A stretch of DNA of 13,481 nucleotides from CAYZFD01 sp964477735 (lineage in GTDB: Bacteria > Bacteroidota > Bacteroidia > Flavobacteriales > Flavobacteriaceae). The position numbers and the translations under genes were made by a program. The stretch spans positions 1 to 13,481 of the forward strand of contig CAYZFD010000039.1 of assembly GCA_964477735.1 (NCBI GenBank). Reading direction: 5' to 3'. A model generated the notes under the pieces. That model made no database searches and had not been told where the DNA came from. It was given only the letters and a program-made list of their open reading frames with translations. This document shows, in pieces, positions 1 to 7,965 of this stretch. Every line of letters starts with the position of its first letter. The first letter of the stretch is position 1.

Positions 1-2775
1 ACTTCCATACATCTTTAGTTTTATTCGATCCAAACTGGTTTTGACTGCATGCCACTGCTCGCTCAACTGAGGTGCGTGGCGAGGCAACAAGTCTAAAGCT
101 GTAGCATAAGATTTTATTTTGTTTTCAGCTTTTTCAAGTTTGTGAACCATAGCATCTACTTTAGTGTTGAGTTCAAGTAAATCAGCCGTATAGCTTTCAA
201 TCTTTGAGGACAATGGGTTTTGAAGTACATGGGGCCTTATCTTAACCACCTCAAAAGACACAGCAGCTGTTAAAGCCTCGAAATCACCACCTTTCTGTTT
301 ATATAAGGTGGCTTGATAAGTTCCTGGTGCCACATCAATGCTAGCGGCATATTCGTTCGAGTTGGTTTCAGGAATTAGAGATGACACCAATCGCTTCCTC
401 ATGTTCCATGCCACTTGATTGAGACCCTTTTTATAAGGCATCTTGATTCGTGACACTACGTCACCAGACATATCTTGGATAAACAACACTGCTTCTGTTT
501 TGGCTTCATTTTTTTCATTTTCAAGGGCTTCCCAACCTGGAAACGGAATGTTTTGATTGGTTTTATTCAATTCCTTTTCGCGATCTTTTCGTTGGCTCGA
601 CAAAGTGATGGCTTCATCGTTCAAATAATAATAAAACACAACTCCATAAGGTGGATTTTTTGCCGTAAAATGAGCAGCCCCCTGACTCGAAGTCCCTCCA
701 CGTAGCGGCTGATATTGCAAACCAGGACGCGGCTTGAACAAAGTGGTTTGTTGTTGGCTACCATCGCTATTTAGAGTCCGCAATGGACTGTAATCGTCGA
801 GCACATAAAACCCACGACCAAAAGTAGCAATCACCAAATCGTTTTCTCTTTTTTGGATGGCTAAATCCCGCACTGGAATGGTGGGTAAGCCATTCGAAAA
901 ATTCAACCACGACTCTCCTTGATTTAACGAAACATAAACACCATATTCGGTTCCCAAAAACAGCAAATTAGGATTCACATGATCTTGAACCATACGCCAA
1001 ACCATACTGTTTTCAGGCAAACCTTTGGTCATGTTCTTCCACGTTTTTCCACCATCTACACTCTTATAAAAATAGGGCTTATAGTCCCCAAATTTGTGAT
1101 TGTCTAATGAAACATAAACAACATTCACATTGTGCAAATCGGCTTTAATGTCATTGATAAACGCTGAGGCTGGTACACCAGGCATTTGATCAACAGTTAT
1201 TTTAGTCCAAGTGGTTCCACCATTTTTGGTATATTGAAAAATTCCGTCGTCGGTGCCGGCATATAAAACATTTTCATCTTGGGCAGATTCTGATAGTGAA
1301 GTGATGGTATTGTAAGTGGACATAGCATATACATCCCAAACAGCATCCCAACTTTGCTGACGTCCCATTATGGGTAGGTCTAAACGTTCTTCATTTTTGG
1401 TGAGGTCAGCAGAGATGGGCTTCCAGCTATCCCCCCGATTCTCTGAGCGCCACACGCGTTGGGAGGCAAAATACAAGCGCTTGGGGTCGTGGTGGCTTAC
1501 TAAAATGGGGGCATCCCAGTTGAATCTTTCATAGGGTTCGTCTAAAGCATTTTGTGGCCGTATATAAACTGCTTCCCCAGTGGTCCGATCTACTCTGTGC
1601 AAGTTTCCTTGTTGAGATTGGGCATATACGATATCAGGATTTCCAGGTTCTGTAGCAGGCTGATGACCATCACTCCCTAGCAAAACAAACCAATCACTGT
1701 TAGATATTCCGTCTCGACTCACCGTACGAGATGGCCCACCTTGAGAATTGTTATCTTGGGTGCCACCAAAAATATTGTAGAATGGCGTTGCATCATCAAC
1801 GGCCAGTTTATAAAATTGGGTGAGCGGTAAGTTGCTTACAAATTTCCAAGATTTTGTGTCATCGAATGACTCATAGATTCCGCCATCGGTCCCCACCAAC
1901 AAATAGTTGGGGTCTTTTGGGTTAAAGGTCAAACTGTGGTTGTCGGAGTGTTTGTCGCCTTCAAACATGGTTGAAAAAGTTTTACCACCGTCTTCAGAAA
2001 TTTTCACCCGCACATCCATCAAATAAATTTTATCAAAAACATGAGGGGAAGCCACCAATTCCTGGTAGTAATGGGGGCCAGTCCCTCCAGAAACTGTATT
2101 TGACATTTTTGTCCAGCTACGCCCTTGATCTGCTGAGCGATATACTGCACCTTGTCTTCTTTCGAGCTCAATAGCGGCATAGAGCACATCGGGATTCATC
2201 GGAGAGATGGCCAAGCCAATTTTCCCTAAATTTCCCGAAGGAAGCCCTTTAGTAAGCTTAAACCAAGAGTCTCCTCCATCAATACTTTTATAAAGGGCAG
2301 TACCTGGGCCACCACCCATATAGGCCGCCACATTACGGTGGCGCTGCCAGGTGGCGGCATACAAAACACGGTCGTTTCGAGGATCCATCACAATTTCTGT
2401 GGCNNNNNNNNNNNNNNNNNNNNNNNNNNNNNNNNNNNNNNNNNNNNNNNNNNNNNNNNNNNNNNNNNNNNNNNNNNNNNNNNNNNNNNNNNNNNNNNNN
2501 NNNAATTTCTCATTTTCTGTGAGCGCTTGCCAAGTTGTTCCTGCATTTTCGGTTTTCCAAACGCCTCCCGAAGCCACAGCCACATACCAAATGTGTGGGT
2601 TGTTGGGGTGGATTACAATATCAGAAATTCTGCCCGACATAAAGGCAGGGCCTACGCTTCTAAATGTTAAACCTGAAAGATCAGGATCTACGGTTTTTTT
2701 TGATTTTTTTTGAGCAACTCCTGTGCTAAATATTAACAATAAGGAAAGCCAATAAACAAATTTGATGCGTTTCAT
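1..2775 (-). CDS. Secreted sortilin/VPS10-type BNR-repeat beta-propeller protein (C-terminus outside window, internal gap)
   Basis: The reading frame starts at ATG 2775 and stays open to base 1, so the 3' end is missing. Residues 1-21 form a signal peptide (MKRIKF, hydrophobic core, GVAQ), which implies export to the periplasm or cell surface. Asp-box (BNR) motifs recur: KTENAGTTW at residues 74-82, then after the gap KSIDGGDSW, RSADQGRSW, ISEDGGKTF, RSENRGDSW, YTKNGGTTW, KSVDGGKTW and VSLNQGESW. These mark a large multi-bladed propeller of the sortilin/Vps10 type, usually annotated 'glycosyl hydrolase' or 'VPS10 domain-containing' in Bacteroidota. No catalytic residue can be assigned, so an enzymatic role is unproven; a binding or protein-processing role is as likely. 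The last visible part is charged and helical, following the FGRGFYVLDDYSPL end of the propeller. The gene stands alone and divergently from the next one. The N run hides much more than 33 codons (see findings). Confidence 0.85.
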   Translation of the reverse strand, partial: MKRIKFVYWLSLLLIFSTGVAQKKSKKTVDPDLSGLTFRSVGPAFMSGRISDIVIHPNNPHIWYVAVASGGVWKTENAGTTWQALTENEKXXXXXXXXXXXXXXXXXXXXXXXXXXXXXXXXXXATEIVMDPRNDRVLYAATWQRHRNVAAYMGGGPGTALYKSIDGGDSWFKLTKGLPSGNLGKIGLAISPMNPDVLYAAIELERRQGAVYRSADQGRSWTKMSNTVSGGTGPHYYQELVASPHVFDKIYLMDVRVKISEDGGKTFSTMFEGDKHSDNHSLTFNPKDPNYLLVGTDGGIYESFDDTKSWKFVSNLPLTQFYKLAVDDATPFYNIFGGTQDNNSQGGPSRTVSRDGISNSDWFVLLGSDGHQPATEPGNPDIVYAQSQQGNLHRVDRTTGEAVYIRPQNALDEPYERFNWDAPILVSHHDPKRLYFASQRVWRSENRGDSWKPISADLTKNEERLDLPIMGRQQSWDAVWDVYAMSTYNTITSLSESAQDENVLYAGTDDGIFQYTKNGGTTWTKITVDQMPGVPASAFINDIKADLHNVNVVYVSLDNHKFGDYKPYFYKSVDGGKTWKNMTKGLPENSMVWRMVQDHVNPNLLFLGTEYGVYVSLNQGESWLNFSNGLPTIPVRDLAIQKRENDLVIATFGRGFYVLDDYSPLRTLNSDGSQQQTTLFKPRPGLQYQPLRGGTSSQGAAHFTAKNPPYGVVFYYYLNDEAITLSSQRKDREKELNKTNQNIPFPGWEALENEKNEAKTEAVLFIQDMSGDVVSRIKMPYKKGLNQVAWNMRKRLVSSLIPETNSNEYAASIDVAPGTYQATLYKQKGGDFEALTAAVSFEVVKIRPHVLQNPLSSKIESYTADLLELNTKVDAMVHKLEKAENKIKSYATALDLLPRHAPQLSEQWHAVKTSLDRIKLKMYGS
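2404..2503. other. Assembly gap of 100 N inside the BNR-propeller gene
   Basis: Exactly 100 N. The flanking ends do not share sequence, so real sequence is missing. The protein runs from TTWQALTENEKF directly to TEIVMDPRN. From memory of family members, roughly 100 residues (two more BNR blades) lie between these points. The true gap is therefore probably near 300 bp. Confidence 0.8.
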
Positions 2776-3046
2776 TTTTTAGAATTTTAGCCTAATTTAA
2801 GAAAAAGTAGCTGAATTGTTGTGAAATTAAGGAAATTAAGGAAAATCATTTAGAATATAACAAGATTCAGCTTAAAAAGAATACAAAAGACACTGAATGA
2901 TTTATAAGAAATCAACGATACAAAAAAATACAATGGAGCTGTAAAATGAATTAGATTAAACGGCACAAAGAGAGGTCAGATGAAAAGCCTTAACTTTAGG
3001 TCCTGAATCGTTTCTTAATCATCGATAGATAAAAAACCAGAAAAAA

Positions 3047-3799
3047 ATGATTCTAAAACTGAGAAACAAAATCCGTTTACTACTAGAGTGGCCTAAGGTC
3101 TTTAGGATGCTTTCAAAGTTAAAACCACAAGAAAAAGCTTTGGTGAATACTCTAATTGACAAGGGACTCACCTATCTGTCTAAAAAAAAACTCATCAGCA
3201 TCATCAACACCTGCAACGAAATCAACAACAACAAACTTCCAGGGATATTTATTGAAGCTGGCTGTGCTTTAGGGGGAACTTCCATTTTAATTTCTAAACA
3301 AAAAGCCCATGAGCGCCCTTTTTACATCTATGATGTTTTTGGAATGATTCCGCCGCCAACAAAAGAAGATACAGACGATGTTCATCATCGCTACAAAACC
3401 ATTGTTGAAGGTAAATCGTCAGGTTTAAAAGGACAAAAGTATTATGGCTATGAGAAGAATTTGTTTGAAATCGTGCAATCGAATTTATCTCATTTTAACA
3501 TCGACTGCAAAAAAGATCACGTAGTGCTAATAAAGGGATTGGTTCAAGACACCATGAAAATTTGCAAGCCGGTAGCATTTGCTCATATTGATGTAGATTG
3601 GTATGATCCCGTAAAAACTTGCTTGGAGCAGATTTTTCCTAATCTTGTAGTTGGTGGGAGCTTGATTTTAGATGACTATTATGATTGGGGAGGTTGTCGC
3701 AAAGCCACAGATGAATATTTACAGAAAATCGAAGGTCAATATGCCAAGGATGATTCCTTTGGCTCTCTAAAAATAACAAGAATAAGCCCAATGGTTTAA
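3047..3799 (+). CDS. TylF/MycF-family SAM-dependent O-methyltransferase
   Basis: A 250-residue protein with the features of the TylF (macrocin O-methyltransferase) family. The SAM-binding motif I is EAGCALGGTS at residues 70-79. An acidic motif HIDVDWYDPV at 180-189 and ILDDYYDWGGCRKATDEY at 207-224 match the family's Mg2+-binding and catalytic Asp pattern. Members methylate sugar hydroxyls, in macrolides or, in environmental bacteria, probably in surface polysaccharides. The substrate cannot be told here, because no glycosyltransferase or sugar-nucleotide gene is adjacent. The ATG at 3047 follows an A-rich stretch (ccagaaaaaa); no clear Shine-Dalgarno site is present. The gene is monocistronic, divergent from the upstream propeller gene and 114 bp from rlmD. 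Family assignment is fairly sure; the biological role is unknown. Confidence 0.8.
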   Translation: MILKLRNKIRLLLEWPKVFRMLSKLKPQEKALVNTLIDKGLTYLSKKKLISIINTCNEINNNKLPGIFIEAGCALGGTSILISKQKAHERPFYIYDVFGMIPPPTKEDTDDVHHRYKTIVEGKSSGLKGQKYYGYEKNLFEIVQSNLSHFNIDCKKDHVVLIKGLVQDTMKICKPVAFAHIDVDWYDPVKTCLEQIFPNLVVGGSLILDDYYDWGGCRKATDEYLQKIEGQYAKDDSFGSLKITRISPMV

Positions 3800-3900
3800 A
3801 CTTAAAGCCTAACCAAATTGTCATGAAGCTGAATATTCTTAACCCCTAACAACATGATTTTTATAAAATTTTTGGTGGCCAATAAACGACACTAAAGTGG

Positions 3901-3908
3901 TATTTTTG
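3901..3908 (+). promoter_or_regulatory. Bacteroidota -7 promoter element TATTTTTG before rlmD
   Basis: TATTTTTG matches the TAnnTTTG -7 consensus of Bacteroidota primary sigma factor. It ends only 5 nt before the rlmD ATG (3914), which would give a leaderless or nearly leaderless mRNA. A TTTG at 3871-3874 could be the -33 element, but the 26-nt spacing is longer than the usual ~19-23. Strength is inferred from motif match only. Confidence 0.5.
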
Positions 3909-3913
3909 CTGGC

Positions 3914-5183
3914 ATGTCAAGAAAAAATAAGCAGCGTCTTTTTGAAAAAGTTCAAATTGTGGATTTGGGCGTCAAAGGCAAAAGTATCGGAAAAACAGAT
4001 GACGGCATGGTGCTGCTGGTTGAAGGAGCGGTTCCTGGCGATGTGGTCGATATCGAAACTTTTAAAAAGAGACGTCGCTATTATGAGGGACGAGTGGTTC
4101 ATTTTCACCACCAGTCTGAAAATCGCGTAACGCCAAAATGTATTCACTTTGGTGAATGTGGAGGCTGCAAGTGGCAGCATTTAAATTATGAAACACAGCT
4201 AAAATATAAGGACTCCGAAGTTGAAAATGCCCTCATGCGAATTGGTAAGGTGAATCCACGCAAGACCACTCCTATTTTGGGTTGCGAAACACCCTACTAT
4301 TATCGCAACAAAATGGAATTTTCTTTTTCGAATAGTCGTTGGCTCACGCAAGCAGAAGTGCAAGGAAACGACGAAAATCTCAATCGCAATGGCTTAGGGT
4401 TTCACAAGCCTGGGCGCTGGGACAAAGTAATTGATTTAGAGGAATGTCATTTGCAACCAGAACCTTCGAACAGCATCAGACTTTTTGTGCGAGAATGGGC
4501 CATTCAAAAAAACTTGACCTTTTTCGATCCAAAAAACCCTTCGGGTTTGCTTCGCTCCATGATGATTCGCACAAGCAGCATCGGAGAAGTTATGGTCTTG
4601 ATCCAGTTTTTTGAGGAGGATGTTGCTCAAATAAAATTATTATTAGAAGCCATAAGAAATCAGTTTCCAGCAATAAACAGCTTGTTATATGTGATCAACA
4701 CAAAAGGCAACGACGCCCTCTATGATCAAACCATACATTGCTTCCACGGTCAATCATATATTACCGAGGAAATGGAAGGCTTACGCTTTAAAATCAATGC
4801 CAAATCTTTCTATCAAACCAATAGCAACCAGGCCTATGAACTCTATAAGATCGTTCGGCAATATGCACAACTTGAAGGTCATGAATTGGTATTTGATTTG
4901 TATAGCGGTTTAGGCACTATTGCTCAGTTTGTTTCTAAACACTGTCGAAAAGTGGTGGGCGTAGAAAGTGTTCCCGAAGCTGTGATTGCTGCCAAAGAAA
5001 ATGCNNNNNNNNNNNNNNNNNNNNNNNNNNNNNNNNNNNNNNNNNNNNNNNNNNNNNNNNNNNNNNNNNNNNNNNNNNNNNNNNNNNNNNNNNNNNNNNN
5101 NNNNCTCTCAAGCCGTTGACATGTTTCCACACACCCAACACGTTGAAAATGTTGTACTTTTAACGAGAAATGAAACCCATTAA
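3914..5183 (+). CDS. rlmD: 23S rRNA (uracil-C5)-methyltransferase RlmD, with assembly gap
   Basis: This enzyme makes 5-methyluridine in 23S rRNA (U1939 in E. coli) using SAM. An N-terminal TRAM domain covers about residues 1-65. Cysteines C76, C82, C85 and C178 (KCIHFGECGGC, then EECHL) are the [4Fe-4S] ligands. YRNKMEFSFS at 130-139, QTNSNQAYELY, and the SAM motif FDLYSGLGTIA follow. The 100-N gap removes the part that should carry the DPPR motif and the catalytic cysteine (SCNP). Beyond it, AVDMFPHTQHVENVVLL is the usual family C-terminus and ends at TAA 5181-5183. That tail is in a different frame from the first part as assembled, so the N count is wrong, not the gene broken. The stop overlaps the next gene by 14 nt. 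It could be an RlmCD-like enzyme of another target uridine. Confidence 0.9.
5005..5104. other. Assembly gap of 100 N inside rlmD
   Basis: Exactly 100 N; flanks share no sequence. To join the two parts of rlmD in one frame the true gap must be a multiple of 3, which 100 is not. By comparison with remembered RlmD proteins about 80-85 residues (~250 bp) are missing, including the DPPR motif and catalytic cysteine. Confidence 0.85.
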
Positions 5184-5670
5184 AAAAATCAACCTTTATT
5201 GTTTGCTTCTAGCCAGCCTTGCTTTTGTTTTAGCGGCTTGTGAGCCCGACGACATTTGTGCAGAAGGCATACCTCCTACCCCACACCTCATCATACGTTT
5301 TTATGACGCCGCTAATCCAAGTTTGCCAAAAACCACATCAAACCTTCAAATAAAGGGAGTGGGGACAGATAGTCTATATGCCCTAAAAAGCACCGACTCC
5401 ATTGCAATCCCACTAAGAACAACACAAAACTCTACGGATTTTGTTTTTACCAACAATAGTCAAGATGAAAACAGCGCCAACAATGATCAGGTGAAGTTTG
5501 AATATCAAATTCAAGAATATTTTGTGAGCCGAGCCTGCGGATATGGCATCAACTTTAAACTAGAGAAAGTTGAAACCATTAATGACGTCAACAATTGGAT
5601 TCAACAAATATTGATCATAAAAGACACCCTAGATTCCGAAACAAGTGCCCATGTTAAAATTTTGCATTAA
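5170..5670 (+). CDS. DUF6452-like lipoprotein
   Basis: A 166-residue protein with a lipoprotein signal: positive start MKPIKK, hydrophobic stretch 8-22, lipobox LAAC with the acylated cysteine at residue 24. The acidic residues right after it (CEPDD) resemble the surface-export signal reported for Bacteroidota lipoproteins, so the protein may be displayed on the outer face of the outer membrane. The core HLIIRFYDA (39-47) and SRACGYG near 120-126, together with CEPDDIC at the N-terminus, match what I recall of the DUF6452 family of Flavobacteriia. No biochemical function is known. It starts inside rlmD (14-nt overlap) and overlaps the next gene by 20 nt, so it is translated as part of the same transcript. 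Co-location with the following barrel-like protein suggests that the two act together in the envelope. Confidence 0.8.
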   Translation: MKPIKKINLYCLLLASLAFVLAACEPDDICAEGIPPTPHLIIRFYDAANPSLPKTTSNLQIKGVGTDSLYALKSTDSIAIPLRTTQNSTDFVFTNNSQDENSANNDQVKFEYQIQEYFVSRACGYGINFKLEKVETINDVNNWIQQILIIKDTLDSETSAHVKILH

Positions 5671-6352
5671 TAGCATTTTAATTCTTTTTTCATCAATGCT
5701 TCTTTCGCAAGAAAAAAGCTTGGATACTGTTGTTTTTAAAGAACGATATGGATTGAGGATGGGTATCGATTTAAGCAAACCCATTAGGGGATTGGTTGAA
5801 AAAGAATACCGCGGATGGGAGCTTGTAGCAGACTATCGCATCAGCAAACGTTGGTATGTGGCAGGTGAATTGGGGTATGAATCCAAACGAGTGTCAACCG
5901 AAGTGCTCGACTTTTCAACCACAGGCACCTACCTTCGATTGGGGCCTGAGGTCAATGTGTATCAAAACTGGGCAGGAATGGAAAATCAAATTTTGGTTGG
6001 TTTCAGATATGGCGTGAGTGCCCACCAACAAAATTTACATGCCTATCAGGTGCACAGTCGCGACCAATATTGGAATGAACCCATGGTTACTGAAGGCAGG
6101 CAAATCGGTGTTTATGATGGCCTTTCTGCACATTGGATAGAATTTGTTTTGGGCCTTAAAGCCGAAGTGCTACACAATTTATACATGGGCTTGAGTTTTA
6201 GGCTAAACCGATTACTAAGCCAAAAAAATCCTCAAAATTTTTCGAATCTATACATTCCAGGATACCATCGAATCAACGAAGGAAATAGTGTGGGTGTGGG
6301 GATGAATTACACTCTCATGTATCAGTTGCCGCTTTACAAAAAAAACCGATAA
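5651..6352 (+). CDS. DUF6048-like outer-membrane beta-barrel candidate
   Basis: A 233-residue protein starting at ATG 5651; a GTG two codons upstream (5645) is the alternative start. Residues 1-19 are a signal peptide (MLKFCINS, LILFSSMLLS). The mature part begins with YGLRMGIDLSKPIR (33-46) and is rich in alternating aromatic and polar residues (WELVADYRI, WYVAGELGY, NQILVGFRYG, GVGMNYTLMYQLPLY), as expected for an 8- to 10-stranded outer-membrane barrel. AHWIEFVLGLKAEVL and FRLNRLLSQK near the C-terminus match my memory of the DUF6048 family. It is the last gene of the rlmD set, overlapping the lipoprotein gene by 20 nt, and is convergent with the next gene with only 2 bp between the stop codons. 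Function unknown; a lipoprotein-barrel pair is an inference from position. Confidence 0.78.
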   Translation: MLKFCINSILILFSSMLLSQEKSLDTVVFKERYGLRMGIDLSKPIRGLVEKEYRGWELVADYRISKRWYVAGELGYESKRVSTEVLDFSTTGTYLRLGPEVNVYQNWAGMENQILVGFRYGVSAHQQNLHAYQVHSRDQYWNEPMVTEGRQIGVYDGLSAHWIEFVLGLKAEVLHNLYMGLSFRLNRLLSQKNPQNFSNLYIPGYHRINEGNSVGVGMNYTLMYQLPLYKKNR

Positions 6353-6354
6353 TC

Positions 6355-6585
6355 CTACAGTTTCTTTGCTGATTTTAAAAAGGGAAATTTAATATATAAA
6401 ACTTCTCTGTCGTTTTCCTGTTTCACCAAAAACTTGGGTGCTACAAAGCTGGCCAACACTGCCGATCCAAGAACTAGAGGCAGATAGGGAAGCGGAATTA
6501 AACCGCCCACCACATAGCGAAAAAACAAAAACAATAGACCGAAGCAAATGAAGTTGAACAAAAGTGCTTGCGTTGATTTTTTCAT
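6355..6585 (-). CDS. Small membrane protein, two predicted helices, coupled to the THUMP methyltransferase
   Basis: A 76-residue protein with two hydrophobic segments (about residues 8-28 and 33-50), separated by a turn with GGLIPLPYLP, and a short charged tail (KQENDREVLYIKFPFLKSAKKL split by hydrophobics), probably cytoplasmic. The ATG shares one base with the stop of the upstream gene (TGATG at 6583-6587), a typical coupling arrangement. I recall small proteins of this shape, ending in APKF followed by a short tail, next to the same methyltransferase in other Flavobacteriia, but no function is known. It is real rather than a chance frame because of the coupling, the coherent membrane topology and the tight fit against the convergent gene. 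Confidence 0.65.
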   Translation of the reverse strand: MKKSTQALLFNFICFGLLFLFFRYVVGGLIPLPYLPLVLGSAVLASFVAPKFLVKQENDREVLYIKFPFLKSAKKL

Positions 6586-7745
6586 CAGTATTTTTGTTTA
6601 GAGATTTTTTTTGAGCCACTATACATTTCATATTTCACCAAACGACACTCTAACGGGCCATTGAATAGCTTAATTTTTCTAGAAGTCCGCAAACCCACAT
6701 GTTTAAGTGCTTCGAGATTAGCTGTTAAAAACCAAGCCTCAGTGCCAGGGTATGATTGCTTGAGCGTGTCGCCAATATTTTTATAAAATATTTCCATATC
6801 AATGGCAAGTCGCTCTCCGTAGGGAGGGTTAAACAAAAGTTGAAGGGGCGTGTCAGATGTTTTTTGGGTTTTAAAAAAATCGGCTTGCTTAAGGGTGATA
6901 AAGTCTTCCAAACGGGCATTGACAATATTCTGCTGACCCTTTCTAATCGCAGAAGGTGCCTTGTCGTAACCTAAAATTTGGTAATCAAAACCACGGATTT
7001 TGTTAAGCGCCGAAGCTTCTATTTTTAGATACAATTCCTCATCCCAATCTGGCCATCGCTCAAAAGCAAAATGGCTGCGGTTAATGTTGGCAGGAATATT
7101 ACAAGCAATCATGGCCGCTTCGATAGGAATTGTGGCACTGCCACACATGGGATCTATAAAATCAGACTGCCCATCCCAACCTGTGAGCAAAAGCATGCCA
7201 GCGGCCAAAGCCTCATTGATTGGCGCTATGTTGGTGGCACTTCGATAACCTCTTTGGTTTAGTGCAGCTCCGGAGGCATCTAGAGCAATTTCGCAGCGGT
7301 CTTGATGAACATATAAATGAAAACGCATATCAGGGGCATCTAGCGACACATTAGGGCGACGGCCATTCAATTTTCTAAAACGGTCTGCCAGTGCATCTTT
7401 GGCCTTTTGGGCCACAAATAAAGAATGGTTGAAATAATCACTATTTAAGGTTACATCAAACATAAAGGTTTGATCAACCTCTAAAAAATCTTCCCATGGA
7501 AAGTTAAACATCACCTCATATAAAGCATTGTCTGAACGCGCATGCACAACGCCCACAGGTTTAAGAACGCGAATGGCTGTTCGTAAACATAAGTTGGCTT
7601 TATATAAAAAGCCCTTGTCACCAACAAAAGTCACAGAACGCACGCCAGTTTCAATTTTTTGAGCCCCCAATTGCAAAAGTTCCTTCGCCAATATTTCTTC
7701 CAAACCAAAGAAGGTTTTGGCCACCATGCTAAATTGTTTTTCCAT
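6585..7745 (-). CDS. THUMP-domain class I SAM-dependent RNA methyltransferase (RlmL N-terminal/YpsC type)
   Basis: A 386-residue protein. The N-terminal part (about 1-160) contains a THUMP RNA-binding domain, ending in the typical LNQRGYR at 162-168. The C-terminal part (about 170-375) is a Rossmann methyltransferase with DPMCGSATIPIEAAMIA at 198-214 and the catalytic NPPYGERL at 306-313, the N-PP-Y/F motif of N-methyltransferases acting on guanine or adenine amino groups. This matches the N-terminal half of E. coli RlmL (m2G2445 of 23S rRNA) and stand-alone YpsC-like proteins. The target base in this organism is inferred, not shown. ATG 7745 is chosen because MEKQFSMVAKTFFGLEEIL is the usual family N-terminus. 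A TATTTTTG element lies upstream, and the gene is coupled to the small membrane protein downstream. Confidence 0.88.
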   Translation of the reverse strand: MEKQFSMVAKTFFGLEEILAKELLQLGAQKIETGVRSVTFVGDKGFLYKANLCLRTAIRVLKPVGVVHARSDNALYEVMFNFPWEDFLEVDQTFMFDVTLNSDYFNHSLFVAQKAKDALADRFRKLNGRRPNVSLDAPDMRFHLYVHQDRCEIALDASGAALNQRGYRSATNIAPINEALAAGMLLLTGWDGQSDFIDPMCGSATIPIEAAMIACNIPANINRSHFAFERWPDWDEELYLKIEASALNKIRGFDYQILGYDKAPSAIRKGQQNIVNARLEDFITLKQADFFKTQKTSDTPLQLLFNPPYGERLAIDMEIFYKNIGDTLKQSYPGTEAWFLTANLEALKHVGLRTSRKIKLFNGPLECRLVKYEMYSGSKKISKQKY

Positions 7746-7763
7746 TCAATCTAAAATGAGTTT

Positions 7764-7771
7764 CAAAAATA
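7764..7771 (-). promoter_or_regulatory. -7 promoter element TATTTTTG before the THUMP methyltransferase
   Basis: On the minus strand TATTTTTG matches TAnnTTTG and lies 18 nt before ATG 7745, giving a predicted leader of about 10-15 nt. No clear TTG is found at -33. Confidence 0.45.
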
Positions 7772-7951
7772 CACTTTTCGAAAGGAATTTGGGCTTTTAT
7801 TCTCGCGCATCAGCGCCATTTACCGAACATCGGCAAAACTTGAACCGTGGGCAGTCTATATTTTGGAGCCTTAACCCTGGATAAAAAGTTGATTTTAAAA
7901 AGCAACAGTGAGAAAGTGTAGAAGTCTTATCAATAAAAAGTGATGATTTTA

Positions 7952-7959
7952 TATTTTTG
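7952..7959 (+). promoter_or_regulatory. -7 promoter element TATTTTTG before the class I methyltransferase
   Basis: TATTTTTG matches TAnnTTTG and ends 6 nt before ATG 7966, so transcription would start at or next to the start codon. There is no Shine-Dalgarno sequence, and no clear -33 TTG at the expected distance. Confidence 0.45.
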
Positions 7960-7965
7960 TAGCGG

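Noticed and set aside
475..705. Several 60-110-codon frames inside the propeller, nadC, nadB and THUMP genes
   Set aside because: They lie antisense or out of frame to long genes with clear family motifs and show no domain, signal or start context of their own.
2823..2840. Tandem 9-bp repeat GAAATTAAG in the 271-bp divergent intergenic region 2776-3046
   Set aside because: Only two copies in AT-rich sequence; the rest of the interval shows no clear promoter, RNA or repeat. Chance is sufficient.
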